A DNA stretch of 64,000 nucleotides. Origin: Companilactobacillus allii. Lineage in GTDB: Bacteria > Bacillota > Bacilli > Lactobacillales > Lactobacillaceae. Below, in pieces: positions 51,896 to 59,809 of this stretch (positions are counted from its first letter, which is position 1; every line of letters starts with the position of its first letter). The stretch is taken from assembly GCF_001971585.1 (NCBI RefSeq), contig NZ_CP019323.1:2284053-2348052 (forward strand), given 5' to 3'. A program made the position numbers and the translations under genes. The notes under the pieces are model-generated. The model saw nothing but the letters and a program-made list of their open reading frames with translations, ran no database searches and was not told the origin of the DNA.

Positions 51896-52222
51896 TTACT
51901 TAAATTTTACTGCTGTGCCATATGCAGCTACTGTTTCCATATCAGCACTAATTGAATCAGAATCAAAACGCATCATTACTACTGCATCTGCACCCATATC
52001 TTCAGCGTTCTTTCGTAAACGACTGATGGCAATATCACGTGCTTCTGTTAGTAGTTCAGTGTAAGCTTTAATCTCACCACCAACAATGTTTTTGAATCCG
52101 GCACCAATATTCTTAACGACATTCTTTGATTGAGTTGTTAATCCAAACACCTCACCGATAATTTCATATTCCCTTCCAGGAATACTTTCAGTCGTGGTTA
52201 CTAATATCTCACCCTTATCCAT
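51896..52222 (-). CDS. YbjQ/UPF0145 family protein
   Basis: The 108-residue protein has the family pattern: [63 protein letters not shown], and AYGTAVKF. Members form pentameric rings of unknown role and are at times called heavy-metal binding. GAGGTG precedes the ATG. It may be co-transcribed with the dipeptidase gene. Confidence 0.92.
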   Translation of the reverse strand: MDKGEILVTTTESIPGREYEIIGEVFGLTTQSKNVVKNIGAGFKNIVGGEIKAYTELLTEARDIAISRLRKNAEDMGADAVVMMRFDSDSISADMETVAAYGTAVKFK

Positions 52223-52312
52223 GTATTCACCTCACAAATATGTTTTATCACTCCTATAATAAAGATAACACAATAAAAGTCATATATAACTAAAAAATGT
52301 GCATATTTCGGC

Positions 52313-52341
52313 TTGACATTATATTCGATTTTGTTTAGTAT
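52313..52341 (+). promoter_or_regulatory. tRNA-Gln promoter
   Basis: TTGACA (52313-52318) and TAGTAT (52336-52341) are separated by 17 bp and lie 12 bp before the tRNA. Confidence 0.7.
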
Positions 52342-52353
52342 TTTTAATGTTAA

Positions 52354-52425
52354 TGGGCAATCGCCAAACGGTAAGGCAGCGGACTCTGAATCCGCAATTT
52401 GTAGGTTCGAACCCTACTTGCCCAA
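52354..52425 (+). tRNA. tRNA-Gln (anticodon CTG)
   Basis: The sequence folds as a full cloverleaf: acceptor TGGGCAA / TTGCCCA, D arm GCC...GGC, anticodon stem GCGGA / TCCGC with loop CTCTGAA, and T arm GTAGG-TTCGAAC-CCTAC. The anticodon CTG reads CAG. Its 3' end (CTTGCCCAAT) is repeated at 53357-53366, which marks it as an integration site. Confidence 0.93.
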
Positions 52426-52426
52426 T
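52417..52426. other. att-like core at the 3' end of tRNA-Gln (first copy)
   Basis: CTTGCCCAAT is repeated exactly at 53357. Both copies are followed by a similar stretch containing GATAGGTTT and TTGATAAAT. The core is short, so chance cannot be ruled out, but tRNA 3' ends are usual phage sites and phage-related genes follow. Confidence 0.5.
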
Positions 52427-52525
52427 CATTGAATTTCATTAAGTTTTGATAGGTTTTAAACCCCTTGATAAATCAGTATTTATCAAAAAAATCTTTCGAT
52501 AAGTTTCGTTGAGTTTTGATTTAAC

Positions 52526-52545
52526 CGGACCACCACTCGGACCAC
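52526..52545. repeat. paired CGGACCAC repeats, putative arm sites of a lost integrase
   Basis: Two direct copies (52526 and 52538) are 12 bp apart. They lie at the same place relative to the cassette terminator as the CGTGGCTCA pair of the prophage, but with a different sequence, as expected for another integrase. Confidence 0.45.
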
Positions 52546-52576
52546 TTTAAAAAAAATGCTGTGAAGGCAATGTTAA

Positions 52577-52608
52577 TCGTTAGTCTTAATTGACTGGCGA
52601 TTTTTTTT
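52577..52608 (+). terminator. terminator before the second cassette copy
   Basis: TCGTTAGTC / GACTGGCGA forms a stem with G-T pairs followed by eight T; it is nearly identical to the hairpin at 1985-2016. Confidence 0.65.
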
Positions 52609-52697
52609 GTACAAAAAATATTTTATTATTCTTAAAATAACTTGAATATACACTCATATTAGTGCATTCCATTATATATATAGAGGAAGTGATATAG

Positions 52698-52808
52698 GTG
52701 ACACGAATAGAATTATGGCAACAAAAAAGAACTTTAACAATCGAACTGTCGGTAAACATTTTCGGATTGATAAAGTTCTCCATCAAGGTAACAAAGGAAA
52801 TCCCTTAG
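52698..52808 (+). CDS. 36-residue peptide, second copy of cassette gene 1
   Basis: It has the same length as the 2110-2220 gene with about seven residue changes, and starts at GTG instead of ATG. The ribosome site GAGGAAG is weaker. With a damaged promoter upstream, it is probably poorly expressed. Confidence 0.45.
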   Translation: MTRIELWQQKRTLTIELSVNIFGLIKFSIKVTKEIP

Positions 52809-52858
52809 GGGCTTACCCTTTGTGCACTTAAATTATAACATTTAAGGAGATTTACATC

Positions 52859-52984
52859 ATGAAAAAAATATATCAGGGTAAAAACACAACTATGATATTC
52901 GAAATCAATAAGCCTACAAAACGGTATCAATGGCTAGTGATTGCATTAGCAATAGTCGGAATAATTTACTTAATAGTGAGGTAA
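52859..52984 (+). CDS. 41-residue membrane peptide, second copy of cassette gene 2
   Basis: It is identical in length to the 2271-2396 gene and differs at only about four positions (for example IYQGKNTTMIFE). The membrane helix WLVIALAIVGIIYLIV is unchanged. It keeps the TAAGGAG ribosome site. Confidence 0.5.
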   Translation: MKKIYQGKNTTMIFEINKPTKRYQWLVIALAIVGIIYLIVR

Positions 52985-52988
52985 CAAC

Positions 52989-53174
52989 ATGACAGAAAAG
53001 CTGACTGAGGCACGTATAAAGGCTAATAAAAAATGGGACAAAGAAAACAAAGAACGTAAACAATATTTAAACACTCGATCAGTTGCAAGAAATTTCATTA
53101 AGAACCGTGCAACAAAGGAAGATCTGTAAGAGCTCAAAACCTTAATAGATAAACGTGAAGAATCATTAAACTAA
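52989..53174 (+). pseudogene. broken second copy of cassette gene 3
   Basis: The frame aligns over all 61 codons with the gene at 2401-2586. However, codon 47 is TAA (53127-53129), directly after RATKEDL. The rest (ELKTLIDKREESLN) is still recognisable, so the nonsense change is recent. Confidence 0.75.
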
Positions 53175-53181
53175 GTAGATT

Positions 53182-53216
53182 AAAATCCCCTGTCTAAATT
53201 AGATAGAGGATTTTTA
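53182..53216 (+). terminator. terminator of the second cassette copy
   Basis: AAATCCCCTGTCTAA pairs imperfectly with TTAGATAGAGGATTT and is followed by T-rich sequence. Confidence 0.6.
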
Positions 53217-53553
53217 TTTATATAAAAGACATTCCACGTTCGCCAATTTTAATTACAATTGCTATTACATACGTCATGACGTGTATAGTCAAGTACTTCT
53301 TAAATATTATTTGTAGCTAGTAACTAAACCCATATTTAGTAATTCAAGGATACCTTCTTGCCCAATAGATAGAGTAATTCGAACATCGATAGGTTTCAAA
53401 ACTATTGATAAATTAACGTTTTTTTGTACAGAAAACATTTTATTATTCTCTTATAAAGAAGATATTAGTTGCTTCCATTTATATAATAGATTTACAATAA
53501 TAGAACGTAGGCTTTAAATACTAGAGTAATCATGAAATTAGGGGAAAATAATT
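53217..53553. other. non-coding stretch with a second phage-end-like sequence
   Basis: No gene is seen in these 337 bp. The part from 53357 repeats the tRNA-Gln end (CTTGCCCAAT), then GATAGGTTTCAAAAC...TTGATAAAT, then TTTTTTTGTACA with ATTTTATTATT. This is the same order as downstream of the tRNA at 52417-52635. It looks like the left end of a second inserted element. Confidence 0.5.
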
Positions 53554-54276
53554 ATGGGAATATGGGATTCGATTAAGCGGGGAGCTTCAAATATGAGTAG
53601 ACTTTCTGAGTTAGAATCGAAATTAAGAAATAACCAAAATCTTACCAATTCAGAACTAGCTGAATTTGAACAACTTTCTAAATCAACACTAAATGAAATA
53701 TTCGAAAAGAAACCTGGTAAATTTTTCAAAGGAACAAGTAACTATGGTCAAATATCTATTGATGAAAACAAACAATTATTTAAACTAAATACTAAAGTTT
53801 ATCATTTTGAAAATTTGAATACTTACGAATTGTTAGAAAATGAATCATCGATTTCATCTGGTGGATTAGGAATTGGTCGTGCAATTGTCGGTGGTGCTTT
53901 GGTTGGATCAGTTGGAGCTGTTATAGGTGGTACAACTAAACGACGCAAAAATACAAATATAGTTGAAAGCTTGAAAATTTTTATTAGTTTTAAAGGTATA
54001 CGGGAAATCTCTACAACGCTTCCGTTTATAACTAAAAAGCAAAAAAAAGATAAGAAATACGAAAAACAGCTTGTGTCCGCAAAAGAAACTTTGGCTGGTC
54101 TGGACTACATTTCAAACTTTATGAACAATCAAATTCAATCTAATCAACAAGTCAACACCACTCAATCCAATAGCGCAGATGAAATAAGACAATATATGGA
54201 ACTATTAAATGACGGAATCATTACTCCTCAGGAATTCGAATATAAGAAAAATGAAATTCTAAACAGACGAATCTAA
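53554..54276 (+). CDS. SHOCT-domain protein with glycine-zipper segment
   Basis: The 240-residue protein has a helical N-terminus, a beta-rich part (YGQISIDENKQLFKLNTKVYHFENLNTYEL) and a Gly-rich hydrophobic segment (GLGIGRAIVGGALVGSVGAV) that could enter membranes. A C-terminal SHOCT-like end (IRQYMELLNDGIITPQEFEYKKNEIL) follows. Such proteins are common on phage and plasmid islands. Their role is not known. The gene lies between the phage-like end and the Ltp gene. Confidence 0.7.
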   Translation: MGIWDSIKRGASNMSRLSELESKLRNNQNLTNSELAEFEQLSKSTLNEIFEKKPGKFFKGTSNYGQISIDENKQLFKLNTKVYHFENLNTYELLENESSISSGGLGIGRAIVGGALVGSVGAVIGGTTKRRKNTNIVESLKIFISFKGIREISTTLPFITKKQKKDKKYEKQLVSAKETLAGLDYISNFMNNQIQSNQQVNTTQSNSADEIRQYMELLNDGIITPQEFEYKKNEILNRRI

Positions 54277-54457
54277 TAATAAATTCATATCAATCACCAA
54301 TTCTAAATATAAAAATCCAAATAAATTGTTCCAAAATTTTTTTGAACATCAAACGGTTATCCTGCCATATTTGTTTTTCATTTGTGGCACAAAAATATCA
54401 CGGTCCAGTCACTGATCGACTTTAAAAGCTGAATATATGTTATATGGGGGAAATATT

Positions 54458-55174
54458 ATGGCAACAAGAAAACATGGTAAAGCAAAAAAACCAATTTACA
54501 AACGTGTATGGTTTTGGATCATAATAGTACTTGTTATAGCGATATTTATTCCTGGGGGCGGTAGTGATTATGAAAAAACTGCAAAAACAGACAATACGAA
54601 AACAACTGCAGTAAAAAAATCTGACTCTGACAATAAATCCACATCAAGTAAACCTGTCAGCAAACCTGTGGCAAAAAAATCAGATAATGAATCGACGTCA
54701 TCCCAAGAAAGTAATGTACCTGCAGACTACGCATCAGCCCTAAATAGTGCCAAAACATACTCGAGTTCTATGAATATGTCAAAACAAGGTATTTATAATC
54801 AATTAACTTCAGATGCAGGTGAGCAATTCTCAGCTGAGGCAGGTCAATATGCAATTGATAATCTAAGCGCTGATTACAATGAAAATGCTTTGAAAACGGC
54901 CAAAACGTATTCCAGTGACATGAATATGTCAAAACAAGGTATCTATGAGCAATTGACTTCAACAAATGGAGAACAATTCACGGCTGAGGAAGCTCAATAT
55001 GCCGTTGATAATCTGAAAGCCGACTATAACGAAAATGCCTTAAAGAGTGCTAAGAGCTACCAAGATGATATGGACATGTCACCTGATGCTATCAAGGATC
55101 AACTAAGTTCTAGCTCAGGAGAACAATTCACACCAGAAGAAGCAGATTATGCGATTCAACATTTGAATGACTAA
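54458..55174 (+). CDS. Ltp-type surface protein, putative superinfection exclusion
   Basis: The 238-residue protein has a basic start and one membrane helix (VWFWIIIVLVIAIFI). A Lys/Ser-rich link and three 50-residue Ltp repeats follow (about 91-138, 141-188, 191-238; pattern AKTYSSxMNMSKQGIYxQLTS...GEQFxxEEAxYAxDNL). Phage TP-J34 Ltp, a lipoprotein with two such repeats, blocks DNA injection of other phages. Here no lipobox Cys is present, so the anchor is the helix itself. ATG 54458 lies behind GGGGGAA. Confidence 0.85.
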   Translation: MATRKHGKAKKPIYKRVWFWIIIVLVIAIFIPGGGSDYEKTAKTDNTKTTAVKKSDSDNKSTSSKPVSKPVAKKSDNESTSSQESNVPADYASALNSAKTYSSSMNMSKQGIYNQLTSDAGEQFSAEAGQYAIDNLSADYNENALKTAKTYSSDMNMSKQGIYEQLTSTNGEQFTAEEAQYAVDNLKADYNENALKSAKSYQDDMDMSPDAIKDQLSSSSGEQFTPEEADYAIQHLND

Positions 55175-55178
55175 ATTT

Positions 55179-55218
55179 AAAAGCAATCTTACTCTGAATA
55201 AAGTAAGATTGCTTTTTT
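55179..55218. terminator. terminator between the Ltp-type gene and csbD-like gene
   Basis: AAAAGCAATCTTACT / AGTAAGATTGCTTTT is a perfect long stem followed by T residues; it can serve both convergent genes. Confidence 0.8.
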
Positions 55219-55239
55219 GATATTCATATGAATAAACTA

Positions 55240-55428
55240 CTATTTCGAATCATTTTTCTTATTAACTTTCTTAGCCACTTTATCAATAACGTCCTCGCCT
55301 TTTTCTTTAGCTTGGGCGACCTTTTCTTGGATTTTACCTTTTAATTCCTTTTTGTCGTCATTGGTAACCTTACCAACAGCTTGATTCGTTTTACCTTTGA
55401 TCATATCTTCTTTACTATCTATACTCAT
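55240..55428 (-). CDS. CsbD family stress protein
   Basis: The 62-residue charged protein matches CsbD (EDMIKGKTNQAVGKVTNDDKKELKGKIQEKVAQAKEK). These small proteins are made under general stress; their action is not known. It lies close behind the GlsB-type gene in the same direction, so the two may share control. Confidence 0.92.
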   Translation of the reverse strand: MSIDSKEDMIKGKTNQAVGKVTNDDKKELKGKIQEKVAQAKEKGEDVIDKVAKKVNKKNDSK

Positions 55429-55461
55429 AAGTGAAACTCCTCTCGTATTACAATTGAATTT

Positions 55462-55707
55462 TCACGATCTCTTACCCATTACAAATGACACTAGTAAGAC
55501 TAAGATGATAGCTCCAATCAATGAAGGAATAATTGCCATACCAGCAAGTTGTGGACCACATGATCCTAAAACACCCTCGCCAATAAATGATCCAACAATA
55601 CCGGCGAAAATATTAGCAATCCATCCCATGGATTGTCCTCTATTAGTTATAGCACCTGCCACTGTTCCAATGATTGCTCCCACGATTAAAACCCATAACC
55701 AATGCAT
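55462..55707 (-). CDS. GlsB/YeaQ/YmgE family stress membrane protein
   Basis: The 81-residue protein has three short membrane helices with glycine-rich turns (LWVLIVGAIIGTVAGAIT, NIFAGIVGSFIGEGVLGS) as in the transglycosylase-associated family. It is stress linked. ATG 55707 has AGGAG upstream; the longer open frame does not. Confidence 0.9.
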   Translation of the reverse strand: MHWLWVLIVGAIIGTVAGAITNRGQSMGWIANIFAGIVGSFIGEGVLGSCGPQLAGMAIIPSLIGAIILVLLVSFVMGKRS

Positions 55708-55914
55708 ATAATCACTCCTATCATTTATTTGATAATTCAATTTTATAATATTGGGATTTTTTAGACAATTTATTTGATAAGCGTAATCAACTTATTAATT
55801 GGATAATTATCATCCATTATATTTTGATTTTTAAATACATTCATTGTTAATATCTCCTAATAATAATACAATTAATTGGACAGATAATTAATCATACATT
55901 TAAGGGTGACTATT

Positions 55915-56625
55915 ATGAAAAAAATATTCAAATGGATAATAGGAATTCTAATAATTCTTATCATTATAATTGGGGCAACTTTTGCAGTTGTCAAACATAT
56001 GGAATATCAACCAACTAGCGCTGCTTTGAAGGCTTCTGAGACCACAACAAGTGTTTCCAATACTATAAAATTTCAAGGTGATGACACCAAACCAGTGGTT
56101 ATCTTTTACCCCGGAGCATTAGTAGATCCCCTTAGTTATAGTATTTGGGCAAATAAACTAGCGAGAGCTGGTTACACTGTATATATTGTCAGATTTCCAT
56201 TGGATCTTGCAGTGATAAATGCCAATGCTGCAAAAGAAGTCCAAAATGGTGGACCATACATAATATGTGGACATTCATTGGGTGGAACAATGGCCGCCCG
56301 CTATGCACATAAAAATACTAAGGAACTAAAGGGAGTATTTTTGCTTGGCAGTTATCCAGAAAAAAAGGGAAACTTACGAAATGTGAAAGAACCAGTGATT
56401 TCTATAACTGCTAGTAGAGATGGTGTCCTTAATCAGAAAGCATACAAGAAATCAAAAAAATACCTTCCAAAGAATACTGACTTTGTTACGATAAATGGTG
56501 GTAATCATGCTGGATTTGGTAGCTACGGTAAACAATCTGGTGATAATTCAGCCAAGATAAGTAATTCTGATCAACAAAAAATAGTAGCCGATTTACTACT
56601 TCGTTGGCTAGATAAGATCAAGTGA
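55915..56625 (+). CDS. membrane-anchored alpha/beta hydrolase
   Basis: The 236-residue protein has an N-terminal membrane helix (WIIGILIILIIIIGATFAVV). An alpha/beta hydrolase domain follows with the nucleophile elbow GHSLGG, a DG-type acid region (ASRDGVLN) and the catalytic His in GGNHAGFG. It matches the DUF/YdeN-like group often found in lactobacilli. The substrate is unknown. ATG 55915 follows AGGGTG. Confidence 0.88.
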   Translation: MKKIFKWIIGILIILIIIIGATFAVVKHMEYQPTSAALKASETTTSVSNTIKFQGDDTKPVVIFYPGALVDPLSYSIWANKLARAGYTVYIVRFPLDLAVINANAAKEVQNGGPYIICGHSLGGTMAARYAHKNTKELKGVFLLGSYPEKKGNLRNVKEPVISITASRDGVLNQKAYKKSKKYLPKNTDFVTINGGNHAGFGSYGKQSGDNSAKISNSDQQKIVADLLLRWLDKIK

Positions 56626-56671
56626 ACTACTCGTCACTAAAGTAACGAGCTTCTAGGAACATTCTAACTTA

Positions 56672-56695
56672 CATATTAGTTTTTCAACTAATATG
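56672..56695. repeat. perfect hairpin next to tnpB, putative IS right-end structure
   Basis: CATATTAGTT and AACTAATATG pair over ten bases with a 4-nt loop, 12 bp beyond the tnpB stop. Subterminal hairpins of this sort mark the right end of IS200/IS605 elements and belong to the guide RNA region. Confidence 0.5.
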
Positions 56696-56707
56696 CAGTG
56701 GCCAAAA

Positions 56708-57877
56708 CTAATTTACTAAGGTCTGTTCCAGACCTAATTTCTTTATATTTTTAGACGCATTTATGTCTCTATCCAAATTCGTATGACAGTTAGGACAAGT
56801 CCATTCACGAACATCCAGAGTATGTTTACCGTCATCATATGCACAATTAGAACATCTTTGACTGGTTTTATAAGGATTAACAACGACTAATTCTTTACCA
56901 TACCAAGAACATTTATATTCCAGCATTGATCTAAGTTCACGCCAAGATTGATTAGCTATAGCTCTTGCAAGCTTATGATTTTTAATCAAATTACTAGTTT
57001 TTAAATCTTCTATGACAATTACGTCATAATCTTTGACTAATTGTGTAGTTAATTTATGCAAGTAATCAATTCTTTGATTAGCTATTTTTTCATTGTACTT
57101 GGCGACCATGATCTTTGCTTTCATATAATTTGAATATTGTTCTAATGGTTTAGGGTCTATTAGTCCAAATTTCTTTTCATATTGAATATGTTGGATAGCT
57201 CCTAACCATCTTCTTGTGAGTCTTTTTTCCCAATAATGTTTCTTACCAGCAAGTAATTTATCAAATCTGATAGTAGGATACTTTTTCCCATCAGACGTTA
57301 TTGCAAGATCAGCCACGCCAAGGTCGATACCCACTGTGCACTTCGTTTTCTCGAATGTTTGGTTTTCACATTCAACAAGTAACACTGCATAGTATTTTCC
57401 AGTAAATGATTTCCGTATAGTCACTGATTTGATTATTTTAGGCACATGCTTGCCAGATTTGAATTTCATTGCCCCTAATTTTGGTAACTGAATATAAGTC
57501 TTATCAATCATCTTAATATTTTTATTAACACATTTTGATTGATAACTTTGCTTCGGATATTTTTTACTTTTAAATTTTGGAAAATTATGAGATTTCTTAA
57601 AGAATCGTTTGTACGCTTCTACCAAATCATGATCAGTTGACTGCAAACTAGTACTTTCAGCCCTTCTCAACCAGGGATATTCAATTTTCAATTGTCTGAG
57701 TAAATTATTCAAATCAAATGCATTCAAGAATTTTGAGTCTTTGTTATTCTCATAACGCTTGATCAACATATCTAACATTTGGTTCCAGATGAAGCGATTA
57801 GCACCAAAGTTGAAATCAATCATTTCTTGTTGATAAGTATCAGGATATATTCTAAGTTTTAAACCCTTTAGTACCAA
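56708..57877 (-). CDS. tnpB: TnpB, IS200/IS605-family RNA-guided nuclease (solitary)
   Basis: The 389-residue protein has a helix-turn-helix N-terminus (LKLRIYPDTYQQEMIDFNFGANRFIWNQ), a wedge/REC region and a RuvC nuclease. Catalytic residues are Asp185 (VGIDLGVADLA), Glu290 (VIEDLKTSN) and Asp371 (LDRDINASKN), with the zinc pairs Cys342/Cys345 and Cys361/Cys364. All key residues are present, so the enzyme is probably active. TnpB cuts DNA at sites matched by its omega RNA. No tnpA is present. Start TTG 57877 lies 8 nt behind AAAGGAG. Confidence 0.92.
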   Translation of the reverse strand: MVLKGLKLRIYPDTYQQEMIDFNFGANRFIWNQMLDMLIKRYENNKDSKFLNAFDLNNLLRQLKIEYPWLRRAESTSLQSTDHDLVEAYKRFFKKSHNFPKFKSKKYPKQSYQSKCVNKNIKMIDKTYIQLPKLGAMKFKSGKHVPKIIKSVTIRKSFTGKYYAVLLVECENQTFEKTKCTVGIDLGVADLAITSDGKKYPTIRFDKLLAGKKHYWEKRLTRRWLGAIQHIQYEKKFGLIDPKPLEQYSNYMKAKIMVAKYNEKIANQRIDYLHKLTTQLVKDYDVIVIEDLKTSNLIKNHKLARAIANQSWRELRSMLEYKCSWYGKELVVVNPYKTSQRCSNCAYDDGKHTLDVREWTCPNCHTNLDRDINASKNIKKLGLEQTLVN

Positions 57878-57954
57878 GTGATTGGCTCCTTTCTTTAGTA
57901 GTATATTAACAAGCAATATTATACAGTAACAATAAAATATCAAGAAACAAAACG

Positions 57955-58012
57955 GCTGGCTAAACGTTGATTCATCTCGGCAATTAATTACCGAGTTTTC
58001 TCAACTGCCAGC
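57955..58012. repeat. nested hairpin upstream of tnpB, possible IS left-end structure
   Basis: GCTGGC / GCCAGC enclose GTTGA / TCAAC and CTCGG / CCGAG in nested order. It may be the left end of the TnpB element or a terminator-like element for the neighbouring gene. Confidence 0.4.
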
Positions 58013-58019
58013 TTTAAAT

Positions 58020-58052
58020 AAAAAAACTGTCGAAAAATTCGACAGTTTTTTT
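58020..58052. terminator. terminator of the oxidoreductase gene
   Basis: AAAACTGTCGAA / TTCGACAGTTTT forms a perfect stem, T-rich on both sides. Confidence 0.8.
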
Positions 58053-58986
58053 ATTTTGCGAGTGACACCTTACCAAAAACATGATTAGTTTCATAATAAT
58101 CCTGAGCATCCCTCACACCATCAGCTGTTAGTGGAAAACTCTTTTGAATATTCAACTTTATCTTTCCTTCAGAAACAAGCCCAATGACCTTACCCAAAGG
58201 ATTATCAAACTTACCTCCCAAATACATTGCTGAGACATTAAATCTCTTAGCTAACTCTTCATTAGGTTCTTCAACCAATGAAACCAAACGTCCGCCTGAT
58301 TTTAAAACTTCAAAACTGTCTTTATAAGTATCATGGCCTACAGTATCAATAACAGCATCCATATCGGATAGCACCTTGTTAAATTTGTCATTGTGGTAAT
58401 CCAAGACTTCACTAGCTCCTAAATTTTTCAAATCCTCAAAATTTCTTTTACTGGCAGTAGTATAAACGGTTGCCCCAGCATTTTTGGCTAATTGAATTGC
58501 CATAGAACCAACTCCACCAGCACCTCCATGAATCAATATCTTTTCGCCAGAAACTAATTTACCAAGATCGAATAAAGCATTATAGGCTGGTGTAGCAATC
58601 ATTGGTAATATTCCCGCATATTTAACATCAACATCCTTTGGAACTTTAACGGCCTTACTCTGTCCAAGAATCGCGTAATCACTATACGCTCCAAACCCTT
58701 TGACTCCGACCATTCCACATACAATATCTCCAATTTCAAATTTATTAACTTCATTTCCCTTATCAACGACCTCACCCGCAACATCAGTCCCTGTAATTGC
58801 AGGCATACTCAAGGAGAAATCATCTTTAAAATTTCCCTTTCTGACCCCTATATCAAATGGTGTTACTGAACTACTTGAAACTTTAATCAATAACTGCTTT
58901 GGTTTTAATTCAGGAATATCAACTATCTTTTCACTAAATTCTCCACTATCACCATATTTATCAATCACAATCGCATTTGTTTGCAT
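58051..58986 (-). CDS. NADP-dependent quinone-type oxidoreductase (MDR family)
   Basis: The 311-residue protein has the GroES-like N-terminal domain (SSSVTPFDIGVRKGNF) and the nucleotide-binding HGGAGGVGSMAIQLAKNAGA motif. It lacks the zinc-ligand pattern of alcohol dehydrogenases and so belongs to the quinone/zeta-crystallin-like group. It reduces quinones or unsaturated carbonyls. ATG 58986 follows GGAGG. Confidence 0.9.
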   Translation of the reverse strand: MQTNAIVIDKYGDSGEFSEKIVDIPELKPKQLLIKVSSSSVTPFDIGVRKGNFKDDFSLSMPAITGTDVAGEVVDKGNEVNKFEIGDIVCGMVGVKGFGAYSDYAILGQSKAVKVPKDVDVKYAGILPMIATPAYNALFDLGKLVSGEKILIHGGAGGVGSMAIQLAKNAGATVYTTASKRNFEDLKNLGASEVLDYHNDKFNKVLSDMDAVIDTVGHDTYKDSFEVLKSGGRLVSLVEEPNEELAKRFNVSAMYLGGKFDNPLGKVIGLVSEGKIKLNIQKSFPLTADGVRDAQDYYETNHVFGKVSLAK

Positions 58987-59109
58987 ATAGAGTTCCTCCA
59001 ACTTATTTGAATATTCTTACTTATAACGATAACGAATTTAGGAACTTTTGTCTAAAAATCAGGAATTGGAATAATTAAGAAATAAAAAATTTTTTTCTAG
59101 TCAAAACTG

Positions 59110-59228
59110 TAGCTGAAACGCAATCCAAAACACAATTTCTTCCGCTTAATCTAAAATAGGCTGACATTTGCTTACGCAAATATCAGCCTCTTCTAGGTTA
59201 ATGCTCGGAAATTAAACGTGTTTTGGAT
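59110..59228. repeat. long palindromic intergenic repeat element
   Basis: Arms GCAATCCAAAACAC and GTGTTTTGGATTGC face each other about 90 bp apart. An inner hairpin GGCTGACATTTGC / GCAAATATCAGCC lies between, and the rest of the arms also pairs imperfectly. A related element starts at 63868. It has no ORF. It may be a miniature element or a transcript-stabilising or terminating structure. Confidence 0.6.
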
Positions 59229-59238
59229 TGCTCTGATA

Positions 59239-59724
59239 TTACAATGATTTTTCCATATTATGCCAAGTCTCATTACCATGCTTGGACTCAGAAATACCCT
59301 TATCAATGTAACCATTTTTTTCGTAAAATGGTATTCTATCAGCCAAACAAGTCAATGAGATAGTTTCTCGATGTGCCTTTTGAGCATTTTCTTCAAATTT
59401 CTTCAATAACTCACTGCCGATACCTTGACCACGGAAATCTGGATCAATCGCAATTGAAAATACCAATTGATGTCCACCAAGCATCAAGTTTCTAGGTGAT
59501 TTCTTAAACATCTTATCTGTGATATATCTATCTTTTACTGCTGGTCCTACAATGAATCCGACAATCTTATCATCATCATTTTGTGCCAGTAAGAAAGTAT
59601 CAGTTAATTTTGATATTCTATCATCATAAACAGACTCACTGCCAGCTTCATCAACATTGAAACTAGCATGTTCAATCTTCATTATATCTTCTAAATCTTC
59701 TATTTTAGCAAATCTATATTTCAT
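59239..59724 (-). CDS. GNAT family N-acetyltransferase
   Basis: The 161-residue protein has the acetyl-CoA binding motif FRGQGIGSELLKKFEENAQKA and typical N-terminal IEDLEDIMKIEHASF. The substrate may be a small amine (arylalkylamine-like). It stands alone between the palindromic repeat and the ppk terminator. Confidence 0.9.
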   Translation of the reverse strand: MKYRFAKIEDLEDIMKIEHASFNVDEAGSESVYDDRISKLTDTFLLAQNDDDKIVGFIVGPAVKDRYITDKMFKKSPRNLMLGGHQLVFSIAIDPDFRGQGIGSELLKKFEENAQKAHRETISLTCLADRIPFYEKNGYIDKGISESKHGNETWHNMEKSL

Positions 59725-59773
59725 TATCTAATATTGCCTCCTACCTAATTCTACAACTATTCTGACTTTATTA

Positions 59774-59805
59774 AAAAAAACTACTGAAAAATATCAGTAG
59801 TTTTT
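59774..59805. terminator. terminator of the DUF2252-ppk operon
   Basis: AAACTACTGA / TCAGTAGTTT is a perfect stem with T-rich sides, just after the ppk stop codon. Confidence 0.8.
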
Positions 59806-59809
59806 TAGT

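Noticed and set aside
52586-52786. Leftward 66-codon frame over the second cassette copy
   Set aside because: It overlaps the cassette's terminator, promoter and first gene, and no matching frame is kept in the first copy.
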